Notes: generated by a model not told the origin, from the sequence alone. DNA of 64,000 bases from Camellia lanceoleosa (GCA_025200525.1 CM045761.1:82985551-83049550); one strand, 5' to 3'; numbered from the stretch's first letter, positions 1 through 13,019 are shown. Numbers and translations are program-made.

Positions 1-479
1 CTGTTCTGTACCGTGGTTATGACTATTTTGCTTATATAACTTCTGAATTAAAATTTTATAGTTTTAAGTAATTTATTTATTCAAACTGAATTGTTCACTA
101 TTTTGACCTAAATAATTATCTATGGTGATTTATGTATCCTCATACTCACTGTATAATATTTCTCACTTTGCTATGTGCTTATAGCTGTTATCCCCTATCA
201 GGTGATGAAATTTAGCGGGATTTGAGATTAGGAATAACTTGCAGTATTTTTTTTCTTCTTTTATCTTTTACTATCTGTAATTCTAATCAGGCTCTTGTAA
301 TAAAATAAAGCCCAATTGACTATTTTCTTATTTAAATAAACCTTTTGGTTCCCATTTATTTTATTTTAATTTATTTAGTTTATCCGCTTGCGCTACTACT
401 ACAGAAATTTTAAAATTATTTTATCTATATTGTCTTGTTGTGACGCCAAACTTTTGGGTACCGGGTTTGGGTCGTGACA
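1..479 (+). mobile_element. 3' end of an LTR (partial, cut by window start)
   Basis: The segment ends in GGGTCGTGACA at 479, the same terminal motif as the solo LTR ending at 10025, and AT-rich unrelated DNA follows. This fits the 3' end of a Ty3/gypsy-type LTR. The 5' end and TSD lie outside the window, so solo LTR versus full element cannot be decided. No coding sequence is visible. Confidence 0.5.
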
Positions 480-2750
480 TATACGCTCTTACTTATTCAT
501 TGTTTTTCTGAATTTAATTTTCTAAAAATTGAATTTTTTTATTTTTTGTGTTTTTTTTTACTTTTAGTGAATATTTTTTGAAATTTTATATGTATCTAAA
601 AAGTAAAATATTTGTCAAAAAAATATTTTAAAAATTTAAAAAATACATAAAAATAAGATAAATGTACAGAATTCTTGTAACTTTTTTTTTATATTTTTTT
701 ATTTTATATTTTTAGTATTTAGTGAATTTCTAAAAAAAATTTCGACAAATATTATAATTTTTAAATGTATTTATGTTAAGTTTATCTAAAAATTTAAAAA
801 ATTGTTTAAAATATTAAAAAAAATTCAAACAAATAAAAATAAAGTACGAAAAAAGGGAGGGGGATAATATCACGATTGGAAAATTGGGTTAGATCCACCC
901 AATTTTCTTTTAGATGACATATTTACCCTTCGACAATTTAAAGGAAACTTCTCTTGAATTTGGTAACATTTTCTCGTATTTCCTTTCTCAGACCAATTCA
1001 CTATCTTCATTTTCAAGTTTTGAATAGTTTTATTTCTCTCTTTTGAAAAGTCTGGTAAAAATCAGCTGCGTTCAAGTCTCTAGCGTACAATCTTCATTTT
1101 TGTTTTAAAATTTTAAATTATTAGAAAATAAGGTCAACAATATATAGCAAATTAACAGTCTCCTAATTCTGATATATTTTGTGTATTTCAGATTGTCTCA
1201 GCTTTGATGTTTGAACTATATTCAATTTGAGTTTCTTTTTTTTTTGTTTTGATTTTCTTACAATGGCTCCATTTGAAAATGTACTATTTTAGTTGATTAT
1301 TTGATTTTTTTAATTATTTTAGTCTAATTAAAAAAAAATTATGTTTTATCTAAAAAACTAGCCGGTGACCCGTGCGATGCATAGGAAATTATTTTTAAAA
1401 TGGAAATTGATTTTGAGTCTTAATATTTCATGTGTAAAAAAATTTAACAATTGAAAATCAATACAAACAAATTTGCTAATGACTGATGAAAATTATTGTC
1501 ACTGTGTGTGTAATCCTAATATATGACATAAAATCACAATGGAATTAACTTTAATTAATGTAATAATATTTTATATTATGATGTATTACAAAAAGAATAA
1601 TTTAAATTTAAATTTAAAATAAAATTTAAATTATTTAATAATCTTAACCTTATCGTTGTATATAAAAGTGTTATTTGAATATTTATATATAATAAATTAA
1701 GTTAAATTATTTGTTTATTTTGATAATTTTAGTTTTATTGTGCTATAAAAGAATAATTATCATATAATGATTTTATGTATAACAATTTTATATGATATAT
1801 ATTAAATTTTAAGATTGTAAAATAAATACTCATTTCAATATTAAAAATAATGGTTAAATTAGATTCTAATTGTTTATTTTTATTTTTATTTGGAAAATAA
1901 AAATATGTACAAATAGAACTACACAATTTATTTAAAAGATTAAATATAAATATGTTGTGATTGGATTAAGAAGAAAATAAATAAATTAATTATGTAGAGT
2001 ATTAATTTTTTCTTTAATATTCTTTTTGAATTATTCATACATATTGTATATAGGTATATAAAATTTAAATTAAATATAAATGTTTTGTAATAAATAGTTT
2101 CATGTTAAATAAAAAATTAAATATAAATTAATATTAAGACATTAATAAAATAGAAGAAAAATATAAAATATAAAAGAAAATTATTTTGATCCGTATGATA
2201 CACATAATTAAGAACATTTTGTGTTATTTATTTATTTGTATATCGAGATAATTTTTTTCTTCAAATATCATAATAAGTAAATTATAATTATATATGAAAA
2301 ATAAGTATTTATCAAATAGAATCCATATAAAATTGGTTATTATAATTGAAATTTGTGTAGAATTGTATATGTAAATAGAAAATGTATACTGATGTGACTT
2401 TTTTTTTAAAAAAAAAGTAAGCCTTTAGAATAAATTAAAAGGTACTTTTTAGCTTTTTTGACTTTTTTAAATCACATTATTTCTTTACTTTTTTGCATAT
2501 TTTTTAAAAAAAATCAAAAGCCAACTTTTAACCTACTTTCTAAAATAGACCATAAGAAAAGGAAAAACACTACTTATATATATAAATATATAGATATGAA
2601 TTGTCTTTGAATGATAGTTCATATTTTTTTTTAGTTGATTTGATGATTGTGAAAGAAAAAGTGAAATGAGTATGAGTTATATGCAACATTTTATTTTATT
2701 GACTATTTTAATTTATTTTGTCTTTATTAACTATTTTAGCAAAAAAAACC
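480..2750. other. AT-rich intergenic DNA, no gene seen
   Basis: Very AT-rich sequence with poly-A/T runs and no ORF of interest. A short GC-richer island at about 1361-1385 (CCGGTGACCCGTGCGATGC) resembles a motif seen in plant interspersed repeats, but I could not define element ends. Nothing else in this stretch can be supported. Confidence 0.5.
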
Positions 2751-2753
2751 TCT

Positions 2754-4262
2754 ATCCAAATACATTACCAAAATACAGAAACAGACAAATGAAACAAGGA
2801 TTAGGAACAATGGATCTACAGCCCAAGCAACCTTCCTGGCAAAGTCATTAGAAATACATTCAACCTTCTTAGCAATAGAGATGTAATAATAACCCAGCCC
2901 GATCGATTCGGGCCCGGGCTCAAGCCGGTCCAAGTAAGCGTCGCGGGCTCCCACTTTTGTGACGGGCCGAGCCATGAGCCGAAAAGTGGGACCCAGGCCC
3001 AAGCCCAGGTCCACTCAGAATAGAGCCTAGGGCTGGGCCAAGCCTGGAAGGACCCTTTTTTTTTTGAAAAAATGAACGATAAATACGTTATCTATGTAGA
3101 TTATTTATTAGGGATAAAAAAATAAAAGAAAAATTATATTATAATGTTTTAGTTGAGATTAATGAGATGTTTTGTTTGGTTATGTTTCATGGTGGTATTT
3201 AAATTGAATTATGTATGACTTTTTTTTTTTTTAATTATGAACTTATAGTTAAAAAAATATGCAATTATGTATTTTTTTTTCTTTTGAAATAAATAATTAT
3301 ATATATATGAAAATGAAACTTTCATTATTACAATATTAAAAATTAATTATATAACATTTATTGAATAAATAATTTTTATTTCAAAATGAAATAAAATATT
3401 ACAAAAATTCATATCATTAAATAAAATAAGTGTAGATTATTTAATTTTTTTTTTCATTCATTGTAAATTGCAATGAATCATGACGTGAGTGATAATGCTG
3501 CATGACATGATCACAAGGCAAGGCCCAAGAGAGGCAGGGGTAGGGTGGCACTGGCAGCCTGCAAGGAATGACTTGGTAAATAATCTTGGTGACTGATTTT
3601 GAGTCAGTGCTATCCCTGTTGGGCAGAGGGCAGGCATCAGCTCTACCTCCCTACAAAGAAATGACAGGCCCTTTTTTTTTTTAAATTTTTTTTTACCGTT
3701 GTTGCACAACAAGATCAATCATTTTATTTTATTTTAAAATTATTTAACCATTGGTTGCAACTTGCAACTTGCCTTTTATTTTTTTATTTTATTTTTATTT
3801 GTTTTTTGAAATTTGACTATTGGCAGAGAAAGGGTCGGGTGGGCCGGGCCGAGCTTCAAATGGAAGGCCCAAGCCCAAGGTCTTAAGCTCGGCTCAAGCC
3901 CGAGCCAAAATGGGCCGGGTCCATCTCGGGCAGTGGGCGAGTTTTGAGCCGCCCATGTGCCTCGGACCATTTTTATACTCCTACCTAACAAGGTCATTTG
4001 AAATACTATTCAATTAGGTTGCATTTGATTCACTGCAATTGAAAATACTATTCAATTCATTTCAATACCAACTCCAAATACATTACCAAAATATAGAAAC
4101 AGACAAATGAAACAGGTGTTAGGCACAAAAGATCTACAACCCAAGCAACCTTCCTGGCAAAGTCATTGGAAATACTATTCAATTAGGTTGCATTTGGTTC
4201 ACTGCAATTGAAAATACTATTCAATTCATTTCAAGACCAACTCCAAGATGAAAACCATTTGA
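2754..4262. repeat. Duplicated repeat segments flanking a GGGCC-rich block
   Basis: About 110 bp at 2754-2870 (from CCAAATACATTACCAAAATA) recurs at 4072-4180. An ~80-bp stretch at 3993-4073 containing CAATTAGGTTGCATTTG recurs at 4165-4246. The copies differ by a few substitutions. They look like a local tandem duplication split by the block at about 2880-3990. No coding potential is evident. Confidence 0.55.
2880..3990. mobile_element. Possible hAT-like non-autonomous element with GGGCC-rich ends
   Basis: Both ends carry GGGCC/GGCCC-rich sequence of opposite sense (2895-3050 and 3830-3960) around an AT-rich core. Subterminal GGGCCGGGC motifs of this kind are common in plant hAT elements. The right edge (CCTAACAAGG) is plausible, but I could not find a matching 8-bp TSD or a clear TIR, so the borders are approximate. 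The short ORFs here are not convincing genes. Confidence 0.35.
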
Positions 4263-4499
4263 AACGCTACCTTCCTAACAAAGTTGTCCATAGAGATACT
4301 ATTCATGCCGAGACCTTGTCCGTGGAGATAATCTTCATGCAGAGATCCACTCCAAGGTCAAAACCATTCAAAATGGAGCAGTAGTCCCTCCACATGATAT
4401 CACTTATTATGTGATTATTTGGTGATCCAAAAAATATCATATATAATATTGTTTATGTGATCCCAAAATCCAAAACATAACAAAAACCTTTAAAGATAT

Positions 4500-5275
4500 T
4501 GTTGGCTATAGATTTTGTACAAACTTATCGTAGCCTGACACGTGAATGATAAGGGGCGACTTGGGGAATTAGTAAAGGTCTCCAATCATTAACAGACGCG
4601 TGGCAAAACTACAGCAATAGTAATGGATCCGCGAGACGTGGGAATGGTCAAGATATCCAAGATGACGTGGCCAAACAGTTGTATATAGTTTAAATTCAAA
4701 TTCAGGAGGGAAGCACAACCATGAAGAGTGAATAGTGGAAAGCAAGCTGATCAAAACCGCAGGCCACACTTAGTGATCATAGAGATCACTTCAACGGATT
4801 ATCAGCCACTTCGACCATTATATTAAGAGCCTATAAATAGGAGAGAGTGTTGACAATGCAAAGGACCTAGAACCAAATCCAGATAGCCAGTTTATTTACT
4901 TTATATTTTGCAGTCTTTTAAATTCCAGTCTTTACATTCCTGTATTGCACTTTAAACTCCTAAGAGTAATTCTAAGTTAATCTGTCACTGTAATCCTTTT
5001 CGAAGCTGTGAAGGTACCATTGTAAGTTCCTGTTTATTTAATAAAAATTGATTTCTGACACTATTGTTCTCTTCTCCTATTTCAATACGTCATCTTAATT
5101 TTCTCCTAAAAGACAATTAAGCCACCAGTAAAGTCCTCTTCATTGAGGCTAGAAAAACTTTGAAGCAATCGTCTGACTAATTGGTTGGCATTTATTAAAT
5201 TCTGTAAGGACTTATTGATCCTTGCTAGCACACTCAAATTACATTTCTAACCTTTGAAAGCCAAAAAAGCCAACA
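4500..5275 (+). repeat. 5' LTR of element A
   Basis: 776 bp, TGTTGGCTATAG to AAAGCCAACA. A TATAAATA box lies at 4832-4839 and an AATAAA-like polyadenylation signal near 5038, giving U3-R-U5 order on the plus strand. It aligns along its length with 43225-43974; the left copy has extra bases near 4512-4540. Mutations are mainly C/T and G/A, as expected for old methylated repeats. Confidence 0.93.
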
Positions 5276-5302
5276 TATATTTTTGACACGCCCAGTGGGA
5301 TC
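5276..5302 (+). promoter_or_regulatory. Primer-binding-site region of element A
   Basis: Immediately after the LTR is TATATTTTTGACACGCCC followed by AGTGGGA. A leader of this form is common directly downstream of 5' LTRs in plant gypsy elements and is where a tRNA primer would anneal. I did not assign the tRNA. Confidence 0.5.
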
Positions 5303-5307
5303 TAATA

Positions 5308-7747
5308 ATGGCTAGACGTAAGAGACATGAAGAAAATGAGCACCTTGAAGAAGGTGTAGAAGGAGAGGCAGAAGCACCTAACCTAGAGGATAATGTAATA
5401 TCACATCCTATGGATGTGCCTGTCTTATTAGATCCTCCACAAATGGTCGAATAGACCATCACTCCAGAATATGCAACATATGTCCAAAATAGTGGACAGA
5501 GCAATGAAACTGGACCATCAACTGTCCCCTCTACCCAACCAATGAATCCATGAAGGGGGGTGTAGTAGGTGCTATGGGACAACAATTAATGTATACAATG
5601 AAAAGATGGGCAACATCCTTTTTGGATCGATTGAATTCTCATCAACCACTTGTCACAAGGCAAGTTGAGGACATGAGTCGTCTTCAGCATAGATTGGCTC
5701 GAGATAAACAACCTATGCAAAATAATAGACAGACTAGTGGTCAAGCTAATAATCAGAACCATGAGAGACCATCATCTGTGCCTCAATCATGGTATGAGGC
5801 TCCTCTTAGACCATTGGCAAGTCAAAATGCACCAATGCCTACTAGTGAAACCATACATATTGGTGGGTCTGGGCTGACACAAGGGAATGGTATAAGAGTG
5901 TTTTCAAATCCTATATTTGAACCCATGTCTAGCACACGGGTGTTTACCAATCCTATGTTCGAATTCACACTCTGGGGGTTGGAAGGAATTCTTACGGTTG
6001 GAAGAGAAACAACACTTGTTCCTCCTCCATTAGTTCCTTTCACGGTACCCTTCGCAGGGCAGATGCTTACTCCAAGGGGGCAACCATACCTTCAACATCA
6101 ACCAGCACAGCAGGGATAACCAGTCCCAAATGTACCTTTCCATGGACCAAGAGGGCCTCAAGCACATGGAAGTTTCTCAAAATCTTGTGTTGGTTCCTCC
6201 AGTAATGGCCTAACCAGCACAAAACATGGTTCCAGCCCATGGAGTTTCTCAAAATCTTGTGTTGGTTCCTCCAGTAATGGCCTAACCAGCACAAAACGTG
6301 GTTCCTAGGGACCAAATTGCTGATATTGTCAGGGAAGTTTGTGGACCCATGGCCCGGGGGGTCTAGACTCCTGTGTATAGAAAACCTTACCCAGAATGGG
6401 TGGATAGCTTAAATGAATACCCAAGGGGGTTTAGGATGCCAGATTTTGCCCTTTTTGTTTTTTAATATGAAAATGAAAACCAGTCAACTGTGGAGCACAT
6501 TGCTAGGTTTATAGGCCAATGTGGTGAATTCACTAACAATGATTACATGAAACTAAGACTTTTTCCAAACTCTCTAACCGGGGCAGCCTTCGTATGGTAT
6601 ACAAACCTTACATCTGGCTCTATCTAAACTTGACAACAAATGGAAGAGGTATTTTATGCCCAGTTTTTCCAAACGGAGCCTGAGGTATCTATGGTAGACT
6701 TGGCAAGGTTAAGCCAGAGGCCTGATGGAATGACTGCTCAATTCATTGCCAGATTTAAAAGGGCACGAAACAAATGTAGAGTCGTACTACCTGAACCTGA
6801 ATTTGTAAGATTGGCCCAAAATGGGCTAGAGTTTAGGCTTCGAAAGAAGTTTGATTTAACAGAGTTTCGAGACCTGGTAGAATTAACTTATAAAGTTACT
6901 AGATATGACTCTTCTTGAATAAGAACATGATCGAAATAAAGCGTCTTTTAGGACCTATTATAGGGACCCTAATTTTGAAATTGATGCTACAGAGATTATA
7001 GGACAAGAACCCATGATCTATAAAGCATTAATTCAGAAAGATACCACCATCGATCAACAATTTAAAAAGAAAGATCTTTATAGGAAGTACTTTTTCGATA
7101 TATCAAAAGCAGATGACATATTTGATCATTTGTTAGCAGCACATTTTTTAAAATTGCCTAAGGGAGTTAAGATCCTAACTTCAGAGGAAATAAAAGGCAA
7201 AATGTACTGTAAATGGCATAATTCTTGGTTTTATTCAACTAAAAACTGCATTGTTTTTCAAGACAGGATTCAAGAGTAGATTCAGGAAGGAAGATTGAAA
7301 TTCCCAGCCAAAGCAAAGAAGGCAATGGGAATTGACATTGACCCTTTTCCAGAAATCAAAAAAGCTGCAGCTAATGTTGGCACGCCAAACTTTCTTGCCC
7401 AAAAGATGGACAAGTGCCTTTCCTTGAAAGAAATGGATGAGGTCAACGTGCAGATGCATGTGGTTGGTCTAAATGCCTTTCAGAAGAATGCAAAGTCTTC
7501 ACCAGCAACTGGGCAAAGTTTCATAAACCAAAACGATGATCCTAGTGAGGAGTTCATAGATGATGACTCACTTGAAGTAGCTGTTATACAACGGATGTGT
7601 CCCAATTGCAGGTTGAGTTATAAATGGTTGAAAGGGCTTTCAGTTGATGGGAAACAGTATTACAAAGATATGCAGAGGGATCGTAGGCCAATCAATGCTT
7701 ATAACAAGAGGGCTTACCCAAGGGGTTCTAGCCAACAGCTACCCTTA
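5308..7747 (+). pseudogene. gag: Element A gag (capsid/nucleocapsid), degenerate
   Basis: Starts at the ATG at 5308, just after the leader. Read from there, an in-frame TAG comes at 5452-5454. Open pieces follow at about 5550-6119, 6640-6918, 7013-7279 and 7295-7747. The piece at 6640-6918 has the retrotransposon-gag helical fold signature (FYAQFF, then QFIARFKRARNKC, then LEFRLRKKFD). Gag would form the cytoplasmic virus-like particle. The tail contains CPNC but no clear CCHC knuckle. A near-perfect duplication of ~70 bp occurs at 6161-6305. The reading frame is cut at 7748 by the solo LTR and continues in register after 10025. Clearly non-functional. Confidence 0.8.
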
Positions 7748-7748
7748 G

Positions 7749-10025
7749 TGTAATAACCCTCACACTGCTTTGATCATACTCATATGCATTATGTATGATT
7801 TTGCTTTGTTAAGCTTGCGTTTGAATCTTAACTTGCTTTGCATTCTTGACTTGTCTTGCGTAAGTGATACTTGAGTATTATGTTCCTTTGGTGTGTGTGT
7901 CTAGCCGAGGTTATCATGAGCCTAGATCACCTTTGAATCCTTGTACTTAGAACCACTCTAGAACAGCTTGTCTGACCTTCATTTTCACCTCAGCGTGTTA
8001 GCCGAGATGCCACTGCCTAGCCGAGATGTTATACACTTAGCGACTTTTGTCCCTGGGAAGGTATGACCTAGACCGAGGTGTGGCACATCCCTGGCCGAGG
8101 TGTGGCACAGCTTAGTCAAGTGTTGTCCTCCCTAGCCGATGTCTTTGTTACCCTGTGTGCCGAAGTCTTGTTGTTGGCCGATGTCATTACCCGCCGGAGT
8201 CTCTTGCTACCTAGCTTCTTGAACACGCTTTGTCAGAGACTTGTCTTTTCAATCAATCACCTTTTTGAGTTGAACCAACCAACTGCTGCCACGTGTCCGG
8301 GCTGAGCGTTATATCAGCTGGCAAGTCTAGAAATGTCTCATTTTGGGTTTCAATCGTGTTCTTGAGGAGAGAGAAGCTCTAGGAAGAGTTCTAGAGAGAG
8401 AAGGTAGATAGCAAGCTTGATCCTTGGTGTTTGATCCGTTGGATTTGTGATCTGAGGTTAGAATCTTCACCTCCTCTTGTTGTTCTTGATGATCACCTAG
8501 CTGCATTGCATGATTGAATCTGTTTTGCATGTCATACTTTGATTTAAAGTTGGTTTTGGAAAGAAAACGTGACCTTCATGTGTTCTTGAGGAAAAGTCTT
8601 GATTTGATCCGAAAGCTTGCATTGAAATCCATGCTTTTGTGTTTGTTTCACCAAGATCTTCTAGTATGGGTACCTGTGTCCATGTTTTCAAACTCATAGC
8701 ATGAAATCCCGATTTTGGTAAATGATGAGTTATGATCCTTGCATTTCATTTCATGTTCTCCATGATCATGTTCTTGATGTTCTTGGAGCAGAGAAACCCG
8801 TGTTTTCCGACTTCATTTATCCTTGAATGTGGCCTCGGAACCTCACCTCGGCGAAGAGGTGTGGGACCTCGGCCTAGACACAGTTAGGTGCCCAAAGATG
8901 TTTTCCAAAATAAGAAACAGTGTTTGTTTTGATTTGACTTAGTCTTGGAGCATGCCGAGATCATTTGCTTGCATGTGAAACTTGTTTGAAAGTGTATTCG
9001 TGAACTTGCCATGTATTTGTAGGACTTGGACTTGCCTTGACCCGACGTTCAAGAACTATGTGAGTGGCATTCTTAATAAAGCTATGTTCCTTTGACTTGC
9101 TAGAAGTATTGATTTGCCTTGTTTTGAAAAGTGGTTGGAAGGATGAATGATTAATCCTATCTTGAGTATCAAACGTTACGACTTGTTTTGATAACCATTC
9201 TGGAAGTCCGTGCGGGGGACTTTAAGCGTTTGTGGCACTAGTCCGTGCGGGGGGACTTTAAGCGTTTGTGGCACTAGTAAAATGCGTGCTAGGGGACTAT
9301 AAGCATTTGTAGCACAAGTCCTTAGTGTCGGGGACTATAATGCAACGACATTCTTGCCTTGAAAGTCCTTAGTGTCGGGGACTATAATGCAACGACATTC
9401 TTGTATAGAGATCTCTCTTGTCTTGCCTTGCCACTGACGGTTTTACCGCGTGGGTTTGCTTGTTCGGAATGTCATCTATCTTGTATTATATTGATGTTAA
9501 TGAACATCCCTTGAAGCTTTGAAAGGTTTGAAAGACAACTTGATTTATACTATGTATTGTTTTGTTAAAGACCTCGGATATCATTCATGAAAACCCTTTA
9601 TTGTTTATGCCATTCACTGAGTATCCAAGCTCACCCTCTCTATATGTATGTAGGTGATGAGCAGGGCGGCGGAGACGCCTAGACTTGTTTGCCGATGTGT
9701 TTGCCGACGTGTTTTGCAACATCTTGAAGATCGTGCTTCTTAGTTAGTTCATTGTATTTTGTATTGATGGCCGAGAAGCCTTTTGGTCAAGATGTAATTT
9801 TTGTACTCGATTTGATGTATCTGAACCATTGAAAGATGTATGTCATCTCAATTGAATTAAGCACTGCTCTCATGGACCACGGGTAATCTGATTTTATTGC
9901 TTCCGCATTTGTAAGCCCCATATGTTTACTCTGATTTGTGTGTGATCTTGTAAGTGGCCTTTGGTAACCTCGGGTTACTGGCCATCTCGGCGCCGACCTT
10001 CTAGGGGCGGGTTGGGGTCGTGACA
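7749..10025 (+). mobile_element. Solo LTR (2277 bp) inserted in element A gag
   Basis: Begins TGTAATAACCCTC, ends GGTCGTGACA, and is flanked by perfect 5-bp direct repeats CTTAG (7744-7748 and 10026-10030). It has no internal coding domain and no second LTR, so it is a solo LTR left by recombination between the LTRs of a gypsy element. Removing it with one TSD copy would leave the surrounding gag frame in register. The short ORFs at 8078-8305 and 8327-8699 are chance ORFs within it. Confidence 0.92.
9204..9405 (+). repeat. Short tandem repeats inside the solo LTR
   Basis: Two ~36-bp copies of a GTCCGTGCGGGGGACTTTAA-type unit at 9207-9280 are followed by two ~60-bp copies of a CCTTAGTGTCGGGGACTATA-type unit at 9320-9405. 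All share a GGGGACTNTAA core. They are subrepeats within the LTR. Confidence 0.8.
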
Positions 10026-11050
10026 CTTAGAGAGGCCACTGGACAACAAGAGCTTGTCAAAAGGCAAGAGGCCATTGTATGAAACCAGGCCACCAAACTA
10101 CTACAGAATGGCCAGCAAGCCTGCAAGTAAGATTGAGATTGGTTTAAAACAAGTAAGTAACACTAATAATTGGTCTTCGAAGACAAAAACAGCAGGCCCT
10201 ATAGTAGTTAATGATTGGCCTTTGAAGACAAAAGCAGCAGGCCTTACAGCTGACATAGTGGATTCATCAGGAGTACCAGATTGGTTTGTCATACAGAACA
10301 AGCCTAAGATGATACCAGCCCAGGGAAAGACCTTTGGAAATAAGGAAAGAATGATTAAGCCTCCTTTGGTGGCCCCAAACAATTGGGTTCTACTCAAAAA
10401 TCCCAAAACAAATGAACCAGACATGGTTCCTAGCATCTCTAGATCTCAGAGGAGAAAGATCCAGTGGAGGTTCATTCTGTACCAGAGAGATCTTAGGGAA
10501 ACTGGTAAGGGCACCTCCTTGGTGCAATCAAGAGATCAAATGGAGGAAAGTTCGAAGCCTGTTCCTAAGCTTAATAGGAGTGCTAGCAGAGAGAAGCTGG
10601 CTCAGGTTCATACTAAACTAAAAATGAAAGAACAGTCAAGTTTAGCAGGCCTCGAAAAGGCCCTCATGGAGAATGATGAAGACAGTGAAACAACAGAGGA
10701 AATTGAACCAGGGCAAGAACATGAATTGGCTGAAGAAGATATGTTCGAAACTTTCATGGTTGAACAATCAATATCTATGTTCAAGACAAATCAACAACAG
10801 ACTGCTGTTAAAAAGCTTGCTAGCTCAGAGGTTCCAGAATGTAGTATGGAGGATGCACCCTAAGCATCTGTTCATGCCAACACAGAAGGGGAGCAAATAC
10901 AGCCAGTGGTGCAGTTTGGCTCATTCTCTCCAATGCCAATCAATATGGTATATCTATTGCCTCAGGAGTTCCAAGCAGAAGAAGGAAATCAGGAGGGGCA
11001 TGAGGTTGACCCTATAGAAGTTTTTAGCGAAGATTCAGAAGCCAACATAG
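10026..11050 (+). pseudogene. Element A gag/linker continuation, downstream of solo LTR
   Basis: The frame broken at 7748 resumes here and stays open through the TAA at 10861-10863. The protein is basic then acidic, with Lys/Arg-rich stretches (around 10440-10500) and an acidic tail (around 10670-10750), as in linker regions between gag and protease in Tat-type elements. No recognised catalytic motif is present. After the stop, further codons lead to another in-frame TAG near 11053. Confidence 0.6.
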
Positions 11051-11079
11051 TTTAGGGGAAATCTGAAGTAACCGGGTCT

Positions 11080-11500
11080 ATGGAGACTGAAGAGGAAAGT
11101 AAAGAGGTAAGTATAGTTAACCTATCATACCCCTTTGAATTTCCTACGTCAATAATGACCCAGCATGTGAAAACCTTGTACATTAAGGCTTATTTCGATG
11201 GAATAGAAATGAACAGGGTACTAGTGGATAATGATGTAGAAGTAAATCTACTTCCTCGTTCATCTTTGAAAAAATTGGGCAAAAAGAATCCCAAGTTGAT
11301 CCCAACAAGTATGACCATTGCTGGTTTTGTTGGGGACAAATAGATGGCCCAAGGCATATTACCCATTAATCTGAGTGTGGGAACAAGGGATTGCATGACT
11401 GCCTTTTTTGTCGTAGACAACAATGCCAAATATAATGCCTTGCTTGGTAGAGATTGGATTCACACCAACAAATGTGTGCCCTCATCTTTACATTAAAAGG
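11080..11500 (+). pseudogene. Element A aspartic protease domain, degenerate
   Basis: A retropepsin-like domain. VLVDNDVEVNLLP marks the active-site loop, with hydrophobic strands before it and FFVVDNNAKYNALLGRDWIH closing the fold. Such a protease would cleave the Gag-Pol polyprotein. The catalytic D-[ST/N]-[GA] triad reads D-N-D, so the third residue is substituted, and in-frame stops occur at 11341-11343 and 11494-11496. Both breaks and the altered loop argue it is dead. The RT domain lies downstream. Confidence 0.8.
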
Positions 11501-11990
11501 TGATGATAGCCTCGAACAATGGGGAGACAGAGGAAATAGATGCAGACCCACAACTCTTCATTGCTTGTACAGACTTTACAGAAGAAAAGTTGTATAATGA
11601 GGGGATGGTTCCATTGAGCATACTGAGGAAGCCTGATGGGACAGTCGAAGTGACAGCTGATGAGGAGTTGGCACACTTGGTGCAAGAAAAGTGCAGATGA
11701 TAAATACACCATCAAAGATACCAACAACGCCTGGTTGTAGGCAGGAGGATCAAGAGGCCAGACTTTTGGCTTTGGTGAAGATTTTCACATTGGACATCAA
11801 TGCAATAGTCCATAAGGTTCGAAAGGAAGAAAGTGAAGCCATAATGAGCAATATGAGGTCAAATCATTGACTTTTAAGCAAGTATTGTGCATTGGACATT
11901 GAAACTAAAGTCGAGGAGATATAGGAAAAAGAGACTCTATGGACAGACTTTGTCTATGAGGAAGAAAGCAAAGAGGTTGAGCCAGAAAAG
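11500..11990 (+). pseudogene. Element A spacer between protease and RT
   Basis: A degenerate continuation of pol linking protease to RT. An open piece at 11500-11700 (acidic, PQLFIACTDF, then VPLSILRKPDGTVEV) is followed by several stops up to about 11990. No known catalytic motif is present. Its position matches the linker between protease and RT in Tat elements. Confidence 0.55.
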
Positions 11991-11993
11991 GCT

Positions 11994-13019
11994 GTGACAG
12001 ATCAAGATAAGAAGATTGTTTCGAGGCCAACAGGAGTTGAAGGGGAGACAATGGCAAGCACTCAGATGCAAGATCCTTTAAAGGAAGTCAATTTAGGGGA
12101 TGCATCAGTACAACAGCCTACCTATATTAGTGCCTGGTTGGATCCTATAGCTAGAAACCAGTTACTGGCCCTAATGAAAGAACATAGGGATTGTTTTGCT
12201 TGGTCTTACAATGATTTTCCTGGGTTGGATAGGTCATTAGTGGAACATAGGCTTCCAGTTAAGCCAAATTTCAAACCATACAAGCAAAAGCCTAGGCAAA
12301 TGAGTCTTGAGGTGATTCAAAAAGTAAAGGAGGAGATTGCTAGGCTCTTTAAGGCAGGCTTTGTTAGAACATCTAGGTATGTCGAATGACTGTCCAACAT
12401 AGTGCCCGTGATTAAGAAGAATGGCATATTGAGGGTCTATATTGACTTCATAAATCTGAATTTGGCAACCCTAAAAGATGAGTACCCCATACCTATGGTA
12501 GATCTGTTGGTAGACAGTTTAGCAGGACATGGGATTTTGTTAATGATGGATGGACATTTTGGTTACAACCAGATATGCATAGCAAAGGAGGATGTTCACA
12601 AGACAACCTTCATCTGTTTTAGGAACATTGAGACCTTCGAATGGGCTAAAATGCCATTTGGCTTGAAGAATATTGGGGCAACATATCAAAGAGCAATGAA
12701 CATCATTTTCCATGACCTCATTGGAGGTTATTTGGAATGCTACATTGATGATATTTTGGTAAAATCCCAATCCGTGGAAAAGCATCTGATCTATTTGATA
12801 GCAGCCTTCGAAAGAATAAGGAAATTTAAGCTAAAACTTAATCCACTCAAATGTGCTTTCGGTGTGTCAGCTGGAAACTTCTTGGGATATATAGTACACA
12901 AGAAGGGAATACAGATTGACCAGAATAAAGCCAAAGCCATTATTGAAGCCAAACCTCCATCAAGTAAGAAAGACTTGCAAAAGTTCCTCAGTCAGGTTAA
13001 TTTCCTTCAAAGGTTTATT
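11994..13019 (+). pseudogene. Element A reverse transcriptase, interrupted
   Basis: Clear gypsy RT: the FAWSYNDFPGLD entry motif, thumb/palm motifs, MPFGLKN, and the catalytic YIDD box (at about 12742-12753), then LGYIVHKKGI. It would copy element RNA into cDNA in the virus-like particle. An in-frame TGA at 12387-12389 separates two open pieces (11994-12389 and 12402-13019). The frame is then cut at 13020-13024 (TCTAA) by the 8.7-kb insertion and continues at 21752. The catalytic aspartates are present but the gene is broken. Confidence 0.9.

Noticed and set aside
5247..5585. 112-aa minus-strand ORF
   Set aside because: Lies antisense across the start of element A gag and its leader; the gag frame explains the sequence.
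10101..10436. 111-aa minus-strand ORF
   Set aside because: Shadow of the plus-strand gag/linker continuation of element A.
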